Shown one piece after another: positions 6,570 to 9,062 of a stretch of DNA of 9,062 nucleotides; the stretch's first letter is position 1, and each line of letters begins with the position of its first letter. The DNA comes from Acetofilamentum sp. Lineage in GTDB: Bacteria; Bacteroidota; Bacteroidia; Bacteroidales; JAADGE01. The notes under the pieces are model-generated. The model ran no database searches and was not told where the DNA came from. It saw only the letters and a program-made list of their open reading frames with translations. The position numbers and the translations under genes are program-made. The stretch covers positions 1 through 9,062 of the forward strand of contig DYOJ01000081.1 in the NCBI GenBank assembly GCA_020720705.1, written 5' to 3'.

Positions 6570-8069
6570 TTACTCTGATTTTTGTGTAATGTCCGGCGTT
6601 TTTTCGAAGTCCGTTATTCTTCTGATTTTTATATTCAGGTAGGCTATCAGTAGTGAGATTATCGGGTTCACCCAATTAAATATTGCATAAACAAAATAAT
6701 CGCCGGTTGCTACGCCCAATACACGTGCCTGAGTGGCTCCGCAGGTGTTCCAAGGAACTAACACGGAGGTCAGTGTTCCGGAATCTTCCAGCGTTCGACT
6801 GAGAACTTCGGGTTTCAAGCCGTTATCTTTATAAGCCTTTTGAAACATTCTGCCCGGTACCACAATGGCAATATATTGGTCTGATGCCGTAAAATTGAAA
6901 AAGATACTTGTTGCGAGTGTTGAGGCTATCAGCGAGCCGGAGCGTTTCACTCGTTTAATGATTGCCCCTGTTATTCGTTCGAGCATACCGCCGGATTCCA
7001 TGGCTCCGCCAAAAATCATCGCTGACAAGATTAGCCAAATGGTAAGCAACATGCCCGACATGCCGCGTGTTACAAATAAATCATTCACTTCGGAAACCGG
7101 TGTGGTTATTTGTATTTCGCCATAAACAGCTTGAATGACAGCTTTGTAACTTGCTTCGGCATAGTTACCGCTTATTCCTGAAACTTGTTCAATAAGTTGG
7201 GGCTGGAATATTACTGCAAAGACACCTCCGGCCAAAACTCCTAAAAGCATTGAGGGTAGGGGAGCAACCTTGCGTACAATAACAAAAATTAAGAATGCCG
7301 GTACTGCCAACAGCCAAGGTGTAATGTTAAATGTGCCGGCAATGGCTTGTCGGACGGTTTCCGTATCTGCTCCTACATTATGAGTTTCAATATTAAAACC
7401 GATAATCAAAAAAGCAATCAGTGCGATTCCAAAACTGGGAATAGTTGTGTAAAGCATGTATCGGATGTGCGTGTATAAATCAGTACCTGCCATTGCCGGA
7501 GCAAGGTTGGTCGTATCTGAGAGCGGCGAAAGTTTATCGCCGAAATAGGCTCCTGATATTATCGCGCCGGCTGATATGGCGGGGTCTATGCCCATGGTGT
7601 TCCCGACACCTATCAGTGCAACCCCGACCGTAGCTATTGTGCTCCAAGAACTTCCGGTCGCAAGCGATACCAATGCACTCACAATCAACGCTGCAGTCAA
7701 AAAGTAGGATGGATGTAAAATTTCAAGCCCGTAGTAAACCAACAGCGGAATAACGCCACTCAACAACCATGTGCCTGAAAGTGCGCCTATCATCAAGAGT
7801 ATCAATATGGATGACATTGATTTGCCTATGGTTTTTACTATTTTTTTTTGAATGACAGACCATTTTTTCCCGCGCCAAAGTGCAATAACAGCAGCAACTC
7901 CGCCGGCGAAAATCAGTGCGGTTTGATTAGAACCGTCCAATGTTGCATCACCCCAAATGCTGACATTCAAAATTAACAATCCGATTAGCACAATTATCGG
8001 TATAAATGCCCCGAAAAGGCTTGGCGATGTGGTCGCTTTTTTAGTATTTTCCATCAAAATTTGGCTCAT
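6570..8069 (-). CDS. nhaC: Na+/H+ antiporter, NhaC family
   Basis: The 499-residue polytopic inner-membrane protein exchanges internal Na+ for external H+, supporting pH and sodium homeostasis. NhaC-family motifs are clear: GSSWSTIATVGVAL at 139-152, GAYFGDKLSPLSDTTNLAPA at 173-192, NFTASDQY at 392-399, and LEDSGTLTSVLVPWNTCGA at 427-445. About a dozen hydrophobic segments cover the protein, and the length is normal. Two starts are possible: M1 at 8069, or M6 (MENTKK) at 8054. The candidate promoter would give a leader of only about 8 nt for the first and about 23 nt for the second, so the shorter form deserves consideration. Family members differ in substrate (Na+/H+ or malate/lactate coupled), which sequence alone does not settle. 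popT follows 87 bases downstream in the same direction. Confidence 0.93.
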   Translation of the reverse strand: MSQILMENTKKATTSPSLFGAFIPIIVLIGLLILNVSIWGDATLDGSNQTALIFAGGVAAVIALWRGKKWSVIQKKIVKTIGKSMSSILILLMIGALSGTWLLSGVIPLLVYYGLEILHPSYFLTAALIVSALVSLATGSSWSTIATVGVALIGVGNTMGIDPAISAGAIISGAYFGDKLSPLSDTTNLAPAMAGTDLYTHIRYMLYTTIPSFGIALIAFLIIGFNIETHNVGADTETVRQAIAGTFNITPWLLAVPAFLIFVIVRKVAPLPSMLLGVLAGGVFAVIFQPQLIEQVSGISGNYAEASYKAVIQAVYGEIQITTPVSEVNDLFVTRGMSGMLLTIWLILSAMIFGGAMESGGMLERITGAIIKRVKRSGSLIASTLATSIFFNFTASDQYIAIVVPGRMFQKAYKDNGLKPEVLSRTLEDSGTLTSVLVPWNTCGATQARVLGVATGDYFVYAIFNWVNPIISLLIAYLNIKIRRITDFEKTPDITQKSE

Positions 8070-8082
8070 TTAAAATTTTTTC

Positions 8083-8113
8083 TAAAAATAATAACTTTTT
8101 TTTATTTCTCAAA
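8083..8113 (-). promoter_or_regulatory. Candidate Bacteroidota promoter for nhaC
   Basis: On the minus strand, TTTG (8113-8110) and TATTTTTA (8090-8083, 7/8 match to TAnnTTTG) are separated by exactly 19 bases, the preferred spacing. Transcription would start near 8077. The sequence here is almost pure A/T, so the match carries limited weight. Confidence 0.35.
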
Positions 8114-8188
8114 AATTTATTGAATATCAATATATTATACAGCCTGCCGTTTTTTTTTTCGTAAACTGATTTTTTCAATAAGTCGAAA

Positions 8189-8217
8189 ATTCCGAACAAA
8201 CTGTACAGTCATTCCGA
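8189..8217. promoter_or_regulatory. Palindrome ACTGTACAGT between two ATTCCGA direct repeats, possible regulator-binding site
   Basis: A perfect 10-bp palindrome, ACTGTACAGT, lies at 8200-8209. It is flanked by identical ATTCCGA heptamers at 8189-8195 and 8211-8217, 22 bp apart (about two helical turns), and a related TTTCCGG occurs at 8225-8231. The palindrome is centred about 56 bp upstream of the transcription start predicted from the sigma-54-like element. It could be an activator site for that promoter or an operator for nhaC. The role is inferred from position only. Confidence 0.4.
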
Positions 8218-8234
8218 GTTTACATTTCCGGTTG

Positions 8235-8250
8235 TGGCACAATATATGCT
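8235..8250 (+). promoter_or_regulatory. Sigma-54 (-24/-12) promoter-like element for the receiver gene at 8291
   Basis: The 16-base sequence TGGCACAATATATGCT aligns with the sigma-54 consensus TGGCACG-N4-TTGCW. It has the invariant GG (8236-8237) and GC (8248-8249) at the required spacing, and only two mismatches (A for G at the seventh base, A for T at the twelfth). Transcription would start near 8261, leaving a leader of about 30 nt before the ATG. No equally good -33/-7 pair was found for this gene. Confidence 0.55.
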
Positions 8251-8290
8251 ATGTTCAATACGATAATCTATACAGATTTTAAAATCAAAA

Positions 8291-8707
8291 ATGGCAAGAA
8301 AATATAAAATATTAATCGCGGAAGATTTTGCTGCAAGTTTGAAAATTATGCGTGAAATCATACAAGCACTCGGATACGATTTCAGAACGGCATCCAACGG
8401 CTATGAGGTGATTCATGCTTTAAAGGCTGAAGATTTTGATTTGATTTTGATGGATTTGCAGATGCCGCTTTTTAATGGTTTTGAAACCATTGAATTTATA
8501 CGCCGAAATTTTCCGTATCCCAAAAATATAGTTCCCGTTGTTGCGATGTCCGGACGGGACTACGCCTCCGAACTCAATCAAACGTACAAGGATGAAGGTT
8601 TTGACGGTGTGATTGAAAAGCCGTTTTCGTTGGACAGGTTGGATACTGTGATTAAAGATGTTATCAGAAAATCACTAACTCCTGCGAAAGACAAAAAAGC
8701 GGTCTGA
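8291..8707 (+). CDS. Stand-alone response-regulator receiver protein (CheY-like)
   Basis: The 138-residue protein is a single receiver domain with all catalytic positions: E11-D12 (ILIAED), phosphoacceptor D55 (LILMDLQMP), switch residue S87 (VVAMSG) and K110-P111 (VIEKPF). The LMDLQMP and EKPF motifs are of the kind seen in receivers attached to or served by hybrid histidine kinases. After the receiver there is only a short basic tail (RKSLTPAKDKKAV), so no output domain exists. It is therefore likely to act through protein contact or phosphorelay. It is divergent from nhaC, has a sigma-54-like promoter upstream and a strong terminator 27 bases after its stop codon, so it is a single-gene unit. 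No cognate kinase is visible. Confidence 0.93.
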   Translation: MARKYKILIAEDFAASLKIMREIIQALGYDFRTASNGYEVIHALKAEDFDLILMDLQMPLFNGFETIEFIRRNFPYPKNIVPVVAMSGRDYASELNQTYKDEGFDGVIEKPFSLDRLDTVIKDVIRKSLTPAKDKKAV

Positions 8708-8733
8708 TATTTTCAGTATTATCCGGATAACGC

Positions 8734-8759
8734 AAAGCCGCCCTACGGGTGGCTTTTTT
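8734..8759 (+). terminator. Rho-independent terminator of the receiver gene
   Basis: A 10-bp stem is formed by AAAGCCGCCC (8734-8743) and GGGTGGCTTT (8747-8756), with one G-T wobble and a 3-nt TAC loop. The 3' side runs into six T residues (8754-8759). It begins 27 bases after the receiver stop codon. This is the only GC-rich hairpin plus T-run I found in the window. Confidence 0.9.
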
Positions 8760-9007
8760 ATTTCCGAACTGTATTCCCTAAGTTTTTCGGCAAAATATCA
8801 ATAAGTCCACTCCACGAAAAGGTATATGGATAATTTTGCGGAAAGTAACATCTGTAAATCGCTCATATCCAATCAACTACTAAATTATACTTCGTAATAA
8901 TTCGTGAATTAGTGGTTTTTTCGACTTTTCGGAGCGGACTAATAAGCAGTCTTTATAGAAAACTCATATCACATTTGAATGACTAAACATACGATTGTTA
9001 AAATTAC
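8760..9007. other. Gene-free intergenic region between terminator and heptamer array
   Basis: About 250 AT-rich bases show no plausible reading frame, tRNA or familiar RNA on either strand. Two things stand out inside it: the hairpin at 8876-8921, and partial direct repeats TTCGTAATAA/TTCGTGAATT at about 8891-8910. The next gene must lie beyond the window edge. Confidence 0.6.
8876..8921 (+). terminator. AT-rich hairpin followed by a T run, weak terminator-like structure
   Basis: The left arm ACTACTAAATT (8876-8886) pairs with AATTAGTGGT (8907-8916), with one wobble and one bulged A. Six T residues (8916-8921) follow. The loop is about 20 nt and the stem is AT-rich, so it would be weaker than the terminator at 8734. 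It has no obvious gene to serve on the plus strand, so it could be a second-line terminator, a degraded repeat or chance. Confidence 0.3.
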
Positions 9008-9062
9008 TAGTCAATAGTCAATAGTCAATAGTCAATAGTCAATAGTCAATAGTCAATAGTCA
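9008..9062 (+). repeat. Heptamer tandem array, TAGTCAA x 7 plus 6 bases, running off the window end
   Basis: Seven perfect TAGTCAA units (9008-9056) are followed by TAGTCA at the window edge, so the array is at least 55 bp long and its right end is not seen. All visible copies are identical, which points to recent expansion or active homogenisation. It lies in non-coding sequence. Confidence 0.95.

Noticed and set aside
8121..8147. TATAAT-like sequence on the minus strand upstream of nhaC
   Set aside because: It resembles an E. coli -10 box but lacks a -35, and Bacteroidota do not use that consensus; the TTTG/TAnnTTTG pair closer to the gene is more suitable.
8209..8397. Minus-strand frame of 62 codons overlapping the start of the receiver gene at 8291
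   Set aside because: It covers the regulatory gap and the antisense of a well-supported gene, with no recognisable motif.
9008..9062. CRISPR array at the window end
   Set aside because: The units are contiguous 7-mers with no spacers; repeat length and structure do not fit CRISPR.

Overview
The window looks like a stretch of a Bacteroidota (Bacteroidales-like) chromosome. The evidence is moderately low GC with AT-rich gaps, start codons without Shine-Dalgarno sequences, candidate Bacteroidota-type promoters (TTTG at -33, TAnnTTTG at -7), a secreted protein cleaved after 'SAQ', and families common in that phylum (DUF2721, DUF368, a PlsC-GNAT fusion, NhaC). This assignment is inferred from these features; no rRNA or other marker gene is present.

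Left part (1-1191, plus strand): the C-terminal end of an Rpn/PD-(D/E)XK nuclease-family protein runs in from outside. It is followed by a complete MNT-domain nucleotidyltransferase that has no HEPN partner on either side, an intergenic array of five degenerate TCTAANN heptamers, and a small DUF2721 membrane protein.

Central block (1364-8069, all minus strand). Read in transcription order, it holds an NhaC Na+/H+ antiporter, a DUF368 polyprenyl-phosphate translocase (PopT family) whose stop codon overlaps the start of shikimate dehydrogenase AroE (ATGA), a stand-alone CheY-like receiver protein, a secreted protein made of two related beta-rich domains, and a two-domain acyltransferase (PlsC-like plus GNAT) of the OlsF/GlsF type expected to make ornithine- or glycine-type aminolipids. 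A heptamer array (six GTAATGA plus two GTAGTTA) lies in the gap upstream of the acyltransferase gene. Candidate promoters can be placed before nhaC, popT-aroE and the secreted-protein gene, so the block is probably several transcription units and not one operon. NhaC beside PopT suggests a shared role under alkaline or sodium stress, while the acyltransferase and the secreted protein also concern the envelope.

Right part (8070-9062): a divergent gap leads to a second stand-alone receiver protein on the plus strand. Its upstream region carries a strong match to a sigma-54 (-24/-12) promoter, and further upstream a 10-bp palindrome between two copies of ATTCCGA. A strong intrinsic terminator follows the gene, then about 300 bases without a gene, then a third heptamer array (TAGTCAA, almost eight copies) running to the window edge.

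The least ordinary features are three intergenic tandem arrays of different sequence that share an exact 7-bp period, the sigma-54-like control region of an output-less response regulator, and the nhaC-popT-aroE arrangement. No CRISPR array, tRNA, rRNA or complete insertion sequence was seen.
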